Positions 33,901 to 43,425 of a stretch of DNA of 45,797 bases are shown here, piece after piece. The notes beneath the pieces were generated by a model that was not told the origin of the DNA, did not search any database, and saw only the letters and a list, made by a program, of their open reading frames with translations. Position 1 is the stretch's first letter, and every line of letters begins with the position of its first letter. A program made the position numbers and the translations under genes. This DNA comes from an uncultured Gammaproteobacteria bacterium (GTDB taxonomy: Bacteria; Pseudomonadota; Gammaproteobacteria; Pseudomonadales; Ketobacteraceae). The stretch covers positions 1 to 45,797 of the forward strand of contig CAJXZM010000027.1 in the NCBI GenBank assembly GCA_913063125.1, in the 5' to 3' direction.

Positions 33901-35306
33901 TGTTGGTATTAACAAAAAAACGAGCCTTTTTATTGGCGCTAATGGTGTTTGTCGGTATTTCTGTTGTTCTAGTGAAATTACAGCCGACAATGGAGCATGA
34001 TGATCTTGCTAAGAAACCGGTTCCTGTCAGTGTGATTACGTTAAAACCGCATATGATTGCGCCAACTATTACCGGTTATGGTGTGGTTGAACCGAATGTG
34101 TTGCTTAATGTAAAGCTAGAAGTCAGTGGCATGGTGACTTACGTTCACCCTAAGTTACGTAAAGGGGAATTAATACCCCAAGATACTCTAGTTTTAACCG
34201 TAGATGATCGAGATTATCAATTGGCGCTTCAGCAAGCCAAAGCGGATGTTGCAGTGACACAAGCAAATCTTCGAGAGTTAGATGCTAACGTGGATGATGT
34301 GAAAATTAATCTTGATTTAGTGCGACAGAAGCTGACGCTGTCCAATAATGAATTGATAAGAAAACAAAAACTGTTGTTAAAAAGATCTATTGCTCAATCC
34401 AATGTGGATAGCCAGAAAAGCGCCGTGATTCAACTCAAACAAGAAGTACAAAGCCTTAAGAACCAACTGGACACCTTACCCGCGCAACGTGATGTCTTGG
34501 TTGCCAAAATTGAGATTGCAGAAGCATCGGTAGAAACACAGCGGCGTAACTTGCAACGAACAAAAATAGTGATGCCGTTTAATGGACGTATCACTCAGCT
34601 TTCGGTAGAAGAAAACCAATTTGTTGCTCAGGGTACCTCTCTATTTTCAACACAAACCATTGATAAGGTGCTTATTAATGTACAGTTTCCCGTAGAACGC
34701 TTTCACTCCTTAGCGAAGTCGATGAGGGCACCCGGAGAAAGTGCTGGTGGACTTTCCTTTGAGAAGGCGGTGCTGATGATAAAAACCAGCGCCATGTTTG
34801 AAATGTTGGGTATTGAGGCAGAAGTTCGCCTACCTGGCGCCCCCAATATCCGTTGGCCTGCAAAAGTTGAACGTATTAGTGATGATTTGGACCCTTTAAC
34901 GCGAACCTTGGGAATCATGGTGAGTGTTGAAAACCCCTATAAAGATGTTGAGCCTGGGGTGCGCCCGCCACTTATCGCACAAATGTATACCGAAGTCGTA
35001 ATTCGCGCTCGTCCGCAGCTTTTTTATGTCATCCCACGAGATGCATTACATGAAGGTAGTATTTATACGCTTTCTAATGAGCAAACATTAGAAGGCGAAA
35101 AAACAACAGATAAGAAGGTGCTGCTTAAAAAGGAAATGACGCCAGACTATCAATTTGGGTCTATTGCTTTGTTTAAAAATGGATTGAGTGAAGGGCAGCA
35201 GATTATTGTGTCAGATTTATTTCCCGCAGTGAATGGCATGGCATTGCATGTGACATCAGATGAGGTTATGGAACAAAGTATTCAGCAGTGGGTGGAGGGT
35301 CAATAA
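33900..35306 (+). CDS. RND efflux periplasmic adaptor, HlyD family
   Basis: 468 residues from ATG 33900, which overlaps the TetR stop. One N-terminal membrane segment (residues 7-23) anchors it to the inner membrane. It then shows a lipoyl-like half (SVITLKPHM, then ITGYGVVEPNV), a long coiled hairpin of about 100 residues (from QQAKADVAVTQANLRELD to VETQRRNLQR), and the second lipoyl half with MPFNGRITQLSVEENQFV. This is the membrane fusion protein layout. It links the RND pump gene right behind it to an outer membrane channel that is not in the window, probably supplied by a TolC elsewhere. Confidence 0.93.
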   Translation: MLVLTKKRAFLLALMVFVGISVVLVKLQPTMEHDDLAKKPVPVSVITLKPHMIAPTITGYGVVEPNVLLNVKLEVSGMVTYVHPKLRKGELIPQDTLVLTVDDRDYQLALQQAKADVAVTQANLRELDANVDDVKINLDLVRQKLTLSNNELIRKQKLLLKRSIAQSNVDSQKSAVIQLKQEVQSLKNQLDTLPAQRDVLVAKIEIAEASVETQRRNLQRTKIVMPFNGRITQLSVEENQFVAQGTSLFSTQTIDKVLINVQFPVERFHSLAKSMRAPGESAGGLSFEKAVLMIKTSAMFEMLGIEAEVRLPGAPNIRWPAKVERISDDLDPLTRTLGIMVSVENPYKDVEPGVRPPLIAQMYTEVVIRARPQLFYVIPRDALHEGSIYTLSNEQTLEGEKTTDKKVLLKKEMTPDYQFGSIALFKNGLSEGQQIIVSDLFPAVNGMALHVTSDEVMEQSIQQWVEGQ

Positions 35307-35307
35307 T

Positions 35308-38300
35308 ATGATTCAATTTTTTGCAAAACACCCAACCGCAGCCAACTTAATGATGGTGATGTTCCTGTTAGCGGGTATGTTAACGTTGCCATCGATAAAG
35401 CGAGAAACCTTCCCTGAAGTAAAATCATTTGAGGTGGAAATTCGTGTGCCGTACCCCGGTGCAGCCCCCAAAGATGTTGAAACGGGAATTTGCAAACCGT
35501 TAGAGGATGCGCTGGATGGTATCAGCTTTATAGAAGAGAAACGCTGTCAGGCGCGTACATCAATCGCGATTATGACGGTAAAAATGTTAGAGGCTGGTGA
35601 TTTTTCAAAATTTCTGGATGATGTTAAATCTGAAGTTGATGCGGTTGATAATTTTCCTGATGAATCAGAAGTACCCACAGTAAAAGAACTTGGTAGAACA
35701 CAAGAAGTTATTACGCTGGCATTGACTGCCGATTTGAAGCGGCCAGAATTAAAACGTTTGGCGGAAGAAGTTAAGCAGCGCATGTTGCAGTTTTCGGGGA
35801 TTCCGTTAGTTGAAATCCAGGGCTTTTCTAATCGGCAATTTCAAGTGCAGGTGTCACAGCACAAGTTGCGAGAGTTAGGGTTAAGTTTACAAGATATTGC
35901 ACAAGTTATTTCCAGTCAGGATGTCGATCTACCGGTAGGAGATGTCAAAACACAGTTTAGGGATTATCAAATTCGCTTAAGTGATGAGCGTCGTTCTATC
36001 GTAGAATTATCATCGTTGGTTGTGTTACGCGGTTCTCAAGGTAATGAGGTGCTGCTAGGTGATATAGCGACTATAGTTGATGAATTTGAAACTGAGTCTC
36101 AGAAATCAACGTTAAATAATCAACCTGCAGCATTTTTGAAAATCAAGAAAAATACTATTGATGATAGTTTGCGAGTATTAAATCGCGTTAAACAGTTTGT
36201 TCAGGAGGAGGAAAAACGTTTGCCGGATGGTGTGTCGTTTTATCTTACTCAAGATTATACTAGTATTGTTAGCGACCGAATCAGCCTGTTGAGTAGCAAT
36301 GCGTTGCAGGGTTTGATCCTTGTGTTTTTAGTGATGTGGCTGTTTTTTGGTTCTCGTTATGCATTTTGGGTGGTGATGGGACTGCCGGTATCCTTTTTGG
36401 CCAGCGCGTTTGTCCTTGGTAACCTGGGTATTAGCATCAACATGTTATCTATGGTTGCGTTGTTGCTTGCCCTGGGTATTTTGATGGATGATGCCATTGT
36501 TATTAGTGAAAGTATTGCTAGCCAATTACGTCTTGGTAAGAGCCCTATGGAGGCTGCTATTGATGGCACTAAAAAAGTGGCTAACGGTGTATTCTCATCG
36601 TTCCTTACAACAGTGTCCATTTTTGTTGGGCTGCTTTTTATTCAAGGAGATATCGGGCAGGTATTGCGAGTCATTCCTATCGTATTGATATCCGTTATCG
36701 TGGTGTCTTTGGTGGAAGCATTTTTTATTCTTCCTCATCACCTCTATCATTCGTTAGAGCACCAAAAAAACACCCAAATCCCTATTGTCAGACAGAAATT
36801 CGAAGATTGGTTTGAAAACCTTCGACTTAAAATGGACGTGACTGTGTCCTGGCTTATCGGTTATCGCTATTTGTTTGTGGGGTCGGTTATTGGTGTGTTT
36901 GTGTTGTCTGTGAGCCTGTTGATTTCTGGTGTTGTTAAGTTTGCAGCCTTTCCTGATTTGGAAGGCGATTTGGTGCAAGCAAGAGTGTTGATGCCAGCAG
37001 GTACGTCATTACATAAAACGCAAACCGTTGTGGATCATTTGGTGGCGTCCGTAAAAGACGTGGAGGGGGTGTTGCGTCAACGTTACCCTATGCTGGACGA
37101 TCAGCCGTTGATTAAATCCATAACAGTGAATTTTAATGAAAATGCTGATGCCTTTGAAACGGGTCCACATTTGGCCACTATCAGTGTTGATTTATTGGGA
37201 GCGGAACTGCGACCGGTGCGATTAAATGAATTTATGTCATTATGGCGAGTAGAAAATGGCGTTGTGCCCAGTGCCAAAACTATATCTATCAAGGAACCAG
37301 CCATTGGTCCGGCAGGTCGTGCCATTTATATCCGGTTGTTTGGTGATGATCTTGATGAGCTTTCTGAAGCATCCTATGCATTGCAAAATTGGTTTTCTGG
37401 ATACCCTGGTGTGAATAATGTTATGGATGATTTGCGCCCAGGAAAACCTGAATTTACCTTGCGGTTAAAACCGGGGGCATTTGCATTGGGATTGGACTCA
37501 AAAATCATTGCTTCTCAATTACGGGCAGCCTATCAGGGTAGCAAAGTTTTGGAGAGCAATATTGGTTTGGAAAGCATTGAAGTTAATGTGATTCTGACGC
37601 CGGAATCGCGTGATAGTTTGGCTGATTTTGATCACTTTCCGGTAATACACCCCAGTACAGGGAAGGTGATTCCGTTATCAACGGTGGCTGATATTTCTAT
37701 GACGCGAAGTGTGTCAAGAATTCACAGGGTGAACAACCAGCGCACAGTGACGATATACGGTGATGTTGATAAAGAATTAAATAACACCAATGCTATTCTT
37801 ACGGATTATCAACAACAGTATTTACCGGCATTTGAAATGCAATTTCCAAATGTTCGTGTCGAGATGCAAGGGGAAGCAAAGAACGCAAAGGTTACACAGG
37901 ACTCTATGATGAGAGCATTTATTATGGGGCTGTTTGTAATCTTCATTTTGCTGAGTGTGCAGTTTCATTCTTATATTGAACCCATCATTGTTATGGTGAA
38001 TATCCCTTTAGCGCTTATTGGGGTAATTTGGGGGCATTGGTTAATGGGGTTGGATATTACGATGCCATCTATGCTGGGGTTTGTCTCGCTGGCGGGTATT
38101 GTGGTGAATGACTCAATCTTGTTGGTGATATTTGCTAAAAACCGGGTTGCCGAAGGGTTTAGCGTGCATGATGCGGCGGCGAAGGCGAGTCACGATCGTT
38201 TTCGAGCAGTGATACTGACGTCGTTAACCACAATTGCAGGTATGGCACCTTTGCTTTTTGAGACCAGCTTGCAGGCTCAAATATTGATCCCGTTAACCAC

Positions 38301-38421
38301 CAGTATTGTATTCGGTATTGCCACTTCTACCGTTTTGGTGCTGTTTGTTGTGCCTTGTTTGTATACTATTCTAGAAGACTTTGGGGTGGTATCCATTCAT
38401 CATTTGGAAGAGTTGAGTTAG
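35308..38421 (+). CDS. RND efflux permease
   Basis: 1037 residues from ATG 35308, after GGAGGG and one base from the HlyD stop; a reading from 35260 inside the HlyD gene is unlikely. Standard length for an RND pump with 12 membrane segments. The first helix region opens with KHPTAANLMMVMF. The second half of the first membrane block holds LALGILMDDAIVISESI, the proton-relay pair in helix 4. The matching fourth helix of the second half shows GIVVNDSILLV, with Asp/Ser less conserved. It is closest to pumps of the broad HAE1-like group exporting hydrophobic compounds. It works with the HlyD adaptor and is probably controlled by the TetR protein. Confidence 0.94.
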   Translation: MIQFFAKHPTAANLMMVMFLLAGMLTLPSIKRETFPEVKSFEVEIRVPYPGAAPKDVETGICKPLEDALDGISFIEEKRCQARTSIAIMTVKMLEAGDFSKFLDDVKSEVDAVDNFPDESEVPTVKELGRTQEVITLALTADLKRPELKRLAEEVKQRMLQFSGIPLVEIQGFSNRQFQVQVSQHKLRELGLSLQDIAQVISSQDVDLPVGDVKTQFRDYQIRLSDERRSIVELSSLVVLRGSQGNEVLLGDIATIVDEFETESQKSTLNNQPAAFLKIKKNTIDDSLRVLNRVKQFVQEEEKRLPDGVSFYLTQDYTSIVSDRISLLSSNALQGLILVFLVMWLFFGSRYAFWVVMGLPVSFLASAFVLGNLGISINMLSMVALLLALGILMDDAIVISESIASQLRLGKSPMEAAIDGTKKVANGVFSSFLTTVSIFVGLLFIQGDIGQVLRVIPIVLISVIVVSLVEAFFILPHHLYHSLEHQKNTQIPIVRQKFEDWFENLRLKMDVTVSWLIGYRYLFVGSVIGVFVLSVSLLISGVVKFAAFPDLEGDLVQARVLMPAGTSLHKTQTVVDHLVASVKDVEGVLRQRYPMLDDQPLIKSITVNFNENADAFETGPHLATISVDLLGAELRPVRLNEFMSLWRVENGVVPSAKTISIKEPAIGPAGRAIYIRLFGDDLDELSEASYALQNWFSGYPGVNNVMDDLRPGKPEFTLRLKPGAFALGLDSKIIASQLRAAYQGSKVLESNIGLESIEVNVILTPESRDSLADFDHFPVIHPSTGKVIPLSTVADISMTRSVSRIHRVNNQRTVTIYGDVDKELNNTNAILTDYQQQYLPAFEMQFPNVRVEMQGEAKNAKVTQDSMMRAFIMGLFVIFILLSVQFHSYIEPIIVMVNIPLALIGVIWGHWLMGLDITMPSMLGFVSLAGIVVNDSILLVIFAKNRVAEGFSVHDAAAKASHDRFRAVILTSLTTIAGMAPLLFETSLQAQILIPLTTSIVFGIATSTVLVLFVVPCLYTILEDFGVVSIHHLEELS

Positions 38422-38674
38422 GGCTCACTTAAAATCTGAATGCTCTCTATATGCCACAATATGGCGCATAGACGTAGTGTTTTAGCCGTCTTCTGGTGCG
38501 CCTTTTTAGCAGTTATTGATCTTGGTCAGTAGAAAGCTGTTGTCAATGCCCAAATGAGGCAGGGTGGTGATTTTAAAAGTCCTCAAATCTTGACTAAGCT
38601 ATGGGAATGTCACAAAAAAGAGTAGAATCCGGCCTGATAAAACATGTGAATAGATGAAGAGTGTAGGAATACCC

Positions 38675-40414
38675 ATGGGAAATAAGATTAATGTTGAGAA
38701 GCCTCTAGTCCTGTTACACGGAGACGAGATGGCGCAAGTCGCATTTGAAAGAGTTGTTGAGCAGTTTGTTTCTAACCGGTTGAATATTGACCTTATCGAA
38801 ATTGACCTTTCTGCGGAAAACAGGCTACTGACCAATGGTAAGGTGGTATTGGAATCCATCGAGGCGCTAAAGGAACACGGTGTAGGTATTAAGAACGCGG
38901 GTATGACCGTTAACCGCGATCAGTTACAGGGGCTCCTCGCCAAGCATCCATCAATAGATCAAGATACGTTAAACCCATTATCAACAAAATCTCCAAATGG
39001 TGCCATCCGCAAAGGTATCGGTGGCAACATTACCCGTGAAGACATCCCTTTTGTCAATATCAAACGTCTCACTCCAGAATGGATTGGTCGTGATATTACG
39101 GTTTCTACCATGACTGATGGTGGTAACAAACACAGTCACAACGAACTGTCTAAAGTGACGGGTGTGATTAAAGTCATGTTTGTTGGCGCTAGTGGTGACC
39201 CGATAGAGTTGCATCGCCGAAAAATCAAAAAGGGCGACCCATGGTTGTTGGCATCGAATGACACAGAAAAAGTCAAAGTGTGGGCTCACGAATTCTTTAA
39301 GCAAGCGATAGACGAAAAACGTGACGTGTACCTGGGTTTAAAAGATACGGTTATTCCTGGCTACGATGGGGTTATGCGCGAAACCATCGAAAATATTTTC
39401 GAAACCGATTATAAAGTAGAATTTGAAGGCTTAGGGTTAAAGTACCATTACGAACTTATTGATGCCCAAGCCGCTCGTGTAATTGCTAATCCGCCGGAGC
39501 GAGCATTGTGGGGTGTTCCAGAAAACACCTCAGGTCGAAAGTTATTTAAATTAGTCAATACGCTTAAGAAATACGGAATTCCTGATCGTAAATTCAGTGT
39601 GTCTATATCTCGAATGAGTGCTGGTGGTGGTGATCAATACGGAAGTTTTAATACGCCGTTAGATGAAGACGGTATTATTAAAGTGACATTGGATGGTGAA
39701 GAAAAGTACGCCAGAGAAATTAAAAAAGGTGACCCTGTTTTATTTATGGCCAACGATCGTGAGGCCATTAAAGATTGGGTTAGTCAAGTGTTTAGAGATG
39801 CAGCCCGCAACGATAAAGAAATCTATTTTGGGCTTAAGCGCGAATACATGGAATATGACGATGTATTCAGCACGGTGATCAATGAAATTCGACAGGAATT
39901 GGTGGCAGATAATATTCGCCCACCTTCCTTCATGATCATGCGTCCATCAAGCCAGCTTAAGAAGATGATAACTGATCCACCGCGTAAAGGTATTTACCCT
40001 GCGTTAAACTTGGATGGTGACATATTCTCTGATATTTCTGCTGCATTGGGCGGCAGTTTGGCAACAGCGAGTTCCATTATTGAAAGTAAAGATGGCACCA
40101 TGTTGTATGAGGCTCCTCACGGTACAGCTCATGACTTGTATTTGATGTATTTGGAAAGTGATGGCAAGACGAAGTTGTTTAACTCTTCAGCATTAATTTT
40201 TGCTGTTGCTAACGCCTTAGAAACCTTAGGGCTGCGAGAGGATAATCAGCCATTGATTGATTATTCTGACAGACTTAAATGTGCATTGATCGATACTGTT
40301 GCACAAGGGTATGTTACGGGCGACTTGAAGGGAAAAACAACGGATCCAAGCAAAGAAACTATTGTTGATATGCAAGGTTTCCTTGACGCAGTGGATAAGA
40401 ATTTAGGTAGTTGA
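38675..40414 (+). CDS. Isocitrate dehydrogenase (eukaryotic-type fold) with internal domain duplication
   Basis: 579 residues from ATG 38675, after TAGGAATACCC; an earlier ATG at 38654 has no such site. The N-terminus (LHGDEMAQVAF) and SPNGAIRKGIGGN resemble type II IDH of eukaryotes. The part after residue 139 (numbering from this start) appears twice: first at about 139-279 (ITVSTMTDGGNK to NPPERALW), again at about 306-441 (FSVSISRMSAGGGDQ to DPPRKGIY). Both contain KKGDP followed by a long helix and YLGLK/YFGLK. Only the first copy has ELIDAQAARVI with the Asp that would match the metal ligand in eukaryotic IDH. The final domain with LNLDGDIFSD and the AHGTA stretch follows the second copy. 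It should convert isocitrate to 2-oxoglutarate. The cofactor (NADP is usual) is not proven. Confidence 0.85.
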   Translation: MGNKINVEKPLVLLHGDEMAQVAFERVVEQFVSNRLNIDLIEIDLSAENRLLTNGKVVLESIEALKEHGVGIKNAGMTVNRDQLQGLLAKHPSIDQDTLNPLSTKSPNGAIRKGIGGNITREDIPFVNIKRLTPEWIGRDITVSTMTDGGNKHSHNELSKVTGVIKVMFVGASGDPIELHRRKIKKGDPWLLASNDTEKVKVWAHEFFKQAIDEKRDVYLGLKDTVIPGYDGVMRETIENIFETDYKVEFEGLGLKYHYELIDAQAARVIANPPERALWGVPENTSGRKLFKLVNTLKKYGIPDRKFSVSISRMSAGGGDQYGSFNTPLDEDGIIKVTLDGEEKYAREIKKGDPVLFMANDREAIKDWVSQVFRDAARNDKEIYFGLKREYMEYDDVFSTVINEIRQELVADNIRPPSFMIMRPSSQLKKMITDPPRKGIYPALNLDGDIFSDISAALGGSLATASSIIESKDGTMLYEAPHGTAHDLYLMYLESDGKTKLFNSSALIFAVANALETLGLREDNQPLIDYSDRLKCALIDTVAQGYVTGDLKGKTTDPSKETIVDMQGFLDAVDKNLGS

Positions 40415-40487
40415 TGTAGATTGCAACATTGAGTCTTGTTTGACGATGGCTATTCTGATAAAAAGATACAATGCAGATTAAAGAAAC

Positions 40488-40515
40488 GGGAAAGCGAAAG
40501 CTTTCCCTTTTTTTT
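40488..40515 (+). terminator. Intrinsic terminator after the isocitrate dehydrogenase gene
   Basis: An 8-bp perfect stem GGGAAAGC / GCTTTCCC around a stable GAAA tetraloop is followed directly by eight T. It is the clearest intrinsic terminator in the window and ends the IDH transcript 74 bases after the stop. Confidence 0.93.
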
Positions 40516-40558
40516 GGCTAACTCGTTTTTAGTTAATAGCATAACCTCATTATCGTCG

Positions 40559-40572
40559 TTATAAGCTTATAA
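40559..40572 (+). promoter_or_regulatory. 14-bp palindrome just upstream of ackA-pduL
   Basis: TTATAAGCTTATAA is a perfect 14-bp palindrome that abuts the ribosome binding site (AAGGGA) of the gene at 40581. It could be an operator or part of a promoter. No regulator is suggested by the sequence. Confidence 0.35.
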
Positions 40573-40580
40573 GGGATTTT

Positions 40581-42344
40581 ATGAACATACTCGTCATCAA
40601 TAGCGGCTCTTCAAGTGTGAAGTACCAATTAATAGACCCAGTGACGGGTGTCGTTCTATTGGTTGGGAAAAAGGAGCGTTTACAGGAAGGAGGGCATCAG
40701 CAAGCGATTGAGCAGCTGTTAGAGGACGTTAGGCAGTTTGATATTGCAGCGGTAGGGCATCGGGTAGTGCATGGTGGAGACAGCTTTCACGACGCCACGC
40801 TTATTGATGATGCTGTGCTTGCCACAATTGAAGAGTGGGTTCCCTTGGCCCCTTTGCATAATCCTCATAACCTGTCCGGTATCCGAGGTGCAACAACGGC
40901 GTTACCTGGTGTGCCTCAGGTCGCCGTTTTTGATACCGCATTTCATGCTCGCATGCCGAGGCGGGCTCACTGCTATGCCATTGATACAGAGATTGCGGCG
41001 AAGCATCGGATTCGTCGTTACGGTTTTCATGGTACTTCTCATCAATATGTCGCGAATAAAGCCGCGCAGTTTCTCAAGCGTCCATTGGATGAGTTAAGAA
41101 TTATCTCTTTGCATTTGGGCAATGGCGCAAGTGCTTGCGCTATCGAGTTAGGGCATTCGACCGATACCAGCATGGGTATGACCCCGTTGGAAGGCTTGGT
41201 AATGGGAACTCGGGCGGGTGATGTCGATGCTGGTGTGTTGCTGCATTTGTTGCGCCAAGAAGGGTTTGATAGTGAAAGCCTTGATCAGTTGCTAAATATG
41301 CAAAGTGGTCTTAAAGGTTTGTCGGGGTTATCAAATGACCTTCGTGAAATTGAAAAGCAAGCTGGCGATGGCAATGATCATGCGCGGTTAGCCATTAATG
41401 TCTTTGTCCATCGTGTGCGTAAATACATTGGTGCCTATGCTGCAGTTATGGGAGGTGTTGACGCTATTGTGATTACGGGGGGCATCGGAGAAAATAGTGC
41501 TTCAATGCGCAGAAGAATTCTCCAGCGCTTTGGCTTCTTGGGAGTATTATTTGATGAAGATAGAAACCATGATGCGACGTTAAGTGCCGATACGCCAGTG
41601 GTACGTATCAGTAGTGATTCTTCTCGTGTGCAGGTCCTTGCAGTTCAAACCAATGAAGAGTTGATGATCGCAAAGCAAACAGCCGATATTGTTAGAAAGC
41701 AGAAAGATGTTATCCGAGTTAAATCGATACCGATTGCGGTAAGTGCTCGTCACCTTCATCTGGATAAGGAAACCTTTGCCATTCTGTTTGGTGACGATGT
41801 GGAGCCAACACGATACAAAGACTTATCCCAGCCGGGACAATATGCCTGTGAAGAAAGAGTCAGCCTCATCGGCCCTAGAAATCGTATCGATGGCGTACGG
41901 TTGTTGGGTCCATTACGTTCCAAAAACCAAGTGGAAGTCTCTCGTACTGATGAGTATTTTTTAGGTGTTGACGCACCCGTTAGAAACTCTGGGCAGGTAA
42001 AAGACTCCGCCCCTATTATCGTAGAAGGTCCAAAAGGTAAGGTGCAATTAACGGAAGGGTTGATTTGTGCTCATCGCCATATCCATATGCATCCTGATGA
42101 TGCGAAGGCATTTGGTGTGAAGAATAAGGATGAAGTGGAGGTGGCTATTACAGGAGGTCCTAGAGACTTAGTGTTTGGTGACGTATTGGTAAGAGTGAGC
42201 TCTGGTTATCGGTTGGAAATGCATATAGACACAGATGAAGCTAACGCTGCAGAGCTTAGCCGGGGGGCAGATGGAGATCTAGTGTACGTGGGCGTGAATG
42301 ATGCTTTTGCGAATTTACAGCAAAAGCATACAAGCTTTGATTAG
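40581..42344 (+). CDS. Acetate kinase-PduL phosphotransacylase fusion
   Basis: 587 residues with AAGGGATTTT before the ATG. Residues 1 to about 370 are acetate kinase: LVINSGSSSVKYQL, VGHRVVHGG, FDTAFHARMP, YGFHGTSHQY, HLGNGASA and GGIGENSA are all intact. Residues from about 385 on are a PduL-type phosphotransacylase domain with VSARHLHLDKE and ICAHRHIHMHP, the metal-binding His clusters of the family, and a final beta-rich half with GDVLVRVSSGYRLEMHID. The two make acetyl-phosphate/acetate and acetyl-CoA/acetyl-phosphate interconversions, so one polypeptide could run acetyl-CoA to acetate with ATP gain. The usual Pta is a different family. The fusion is unusual. Confidence 0.92.
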   Translation: MNILVINSGSSSVKYQLIDPVTGVVLLVGKKERLQEGGHQQAIEQLLEDVRQFDIAAVGHRVVHGGDSFHDATLIDDAVLATIEEWVPLAPLHNPHNLSGIRGATTALPGVPQVAVFDTAFHARMPRRAHCYAIDTEIAAKHRIRRYGFHGTSHQYVANKAAQFLKRPLDELRIISLHLGNGASACAIELGHSTDTSMGMTPLEGLVMGTRAGDVDAGVLLHLLRQEGFDSESLDQLLNMQSGLKGLSGLSNDLREIEKQAGDGNDHARLAINVFVHRVRKYIGAYAAVMGGVDAIVITGGIGENSASMRRRILQRFGFLGVLFDEDRNHDATLSADTPVVRISSDSSRVQVLAVQTNEELMIAKQTADIVRKQKDVIRVKSIPIAVSARHLHLDKETFAILFGDDVEPTRYKDLSQPGQYACEERVSLIGPRNRIDGVRLLGPLRSKNQVEVSRTDEYFLGVDAPVRNSGQVKDSAPIIVEGPKGKVQLTEGLICAHRHIHMHPDDAKAFGVKNKDEVEVAITGGPRDLVFGDVLVRVSSGYRLEMHIDTDEANAAELSRGADGDLVYVGVNDAFANLQQKHTSFD

Positions 42345-42352
42345 ATGCAATG

Positions 42353-42383
42353 GAAAACGAAGACTTTCCTAGTCTTCGTTTTC
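42353..42383. terminator. Bidirectional terminator hairpin overlapping the RIO kinase stop
   Basis: A perfect 13-bp stem (GAAAACGAAGACT / AGTCTTCGTTTTC) with a five-base loop. Each strand ends in CGTTTTC, so it can work in both directions between the convergent fusion gene (+) and RIO kinase (-). The right arm overlaps the last codons of the RIO kinase gene, including its stop at 42369. Confidence 0.8.
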
Positions 42384-43226
42384 AGCATCTTGCATTCGTT
42401 CTTGGCGTTCCCGTTCTTCTTCGATGGCGGCTTTGATTTCTAACAATACAGAATCGACATCAGCCTCTTCATTATCATCTTCGAATTCACCGGTTAACAC
42501 GGTGTCAGTGGTAAGGTCGCCTGCTTCGTATATCGCCCACATTTCCTGTGCATAACGCGTTTCTAACAAATCAGGAGCGTAAATGCCGTAATACTCGGTC
42601 ATGTTTTTCACATCACGCTCAAGCATCCAATGAGCATGATTGTTCGCGGAGGCGTCAACTGCCTGGGGTAAATCGATAATGACGGGGCCGTAATCATCCA
42701 CCAGCACGTTAAATTCGGATAAATCACCGTGCACAAGGCCGCTGCATAGCATTAACATAACGTACTTCATGACAACTGCGTGATCTTCTCGTGCCTGCTC
42801 TGCAGACATTGAGACGTCGTTAAGTCGAGGTGCTACTTGGCCATGATCATCAGTAACAAGCTCCATGAGCAAAACACCGTCAAAGCACCCATAGGGCGTT
42901 GGGACTCGTACGCCGGCATCTGCAAGGCGATAAAGCGCATCAACTTCGGCGTTATGCCAGGCATCTTCTTGTTCTTTGCGGCCAAATTTTGAGCCTTTTT
43001 CCATCGCGCGTTGGCGACGGCTATTGCGCCCTTTACGGCCTTCTTGATACTGAACGGCCTGTTTGAAACTACGTTTGGTAGCTTCTTTGTAGACTTTTGC
43101 ACAACGGATCTCTGTACCGCAGCGTACAACATAAACGGCGGCTTCTTTACCGTTCATTAATGGGCGCAGCACTTCGTCTACAAGACCGTCTTCAATTAGG
43201 GGTATGATTCGTTTTGGTGTTTTCAT
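42369..43226 (-). CDS. RIO-type serine/threonine kinase
   Basis: 285 residues; start backed by AAGGTCGCT. The kinase core is compact as in RIO1/RIO2: LMNGKEAAVYVV (ATP contact), HGDLSEFNVLVDD (catalytic loop) and VIIDLPQAVD (metal loop, the DFG equivalent). The last 40 residues are acidic with many Glu (EEADVDSVLLEI and a tail ending in AENED). Bacterial RIO kinases are poorly studied, and the substrate is unknown. It is divergent from dbpA across about 200 bases. Eukaryotic RIO proteins act in ribosome maturation, so the placement next to an rRNA helicase is suggestive only. Confidence 0.93.
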   Translation of the reverse strand: MKTPKRIIPLIEDGLVDEVLRPLMNGKEAAVYVVRCGTEIRCAKVYKEATKRSFKQAVQYQEGRKGRNSRRQRAMEKGSKFGRKEQEDAWHNAEVDALYRLADAGVRVPTPYGCFDGVLLMELVTDDHGQVAPRLNDVSMSAEQAREDHAVVMKYVMLMLCSGLVHGDLSEFNVLVDDYGPVIIDLPQAVDASANNHAHWMLERDVKNMTEYYGIYAPDLLETRYAQEMWAIYEAGDLTTDTVLTGEFEDDNEEADVDSVLLEIKAAIEEERERQERMQDAENED

Positions 43227-43378
43227 AGCGACCTTATACCGTACTTGGGCGCGGGATGGAACACCGAGTGGGACTTCTTTGTAAATATAGGCAACAAGAT
43301 TGCGAGCTTTCCTTGTGGTAGTCCCTTCCTGTGCAAAAAGAAAGGCGATAATCTGTTATTATAACGCATCAATTTTAG

Positions 43379-43399
43379 TGACGTCTGTATTTGACGTCA
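43379..43399. repeat. Direct repeat TGACGTC upstream of dbpA
   Basis: TGACGTC at 43379-43385 is repeated as the palindrome TGACGTCA at 43392-43399, 13 bases on. It lies 27 to 47 bases before the TTG start of dbpA, in the leader. It may be a regulatory site; nothing proves it. Confidence 0.3.
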
Positions 43400-43425
43400 A
43401 TACTCTTATACAGGATACATTCACG

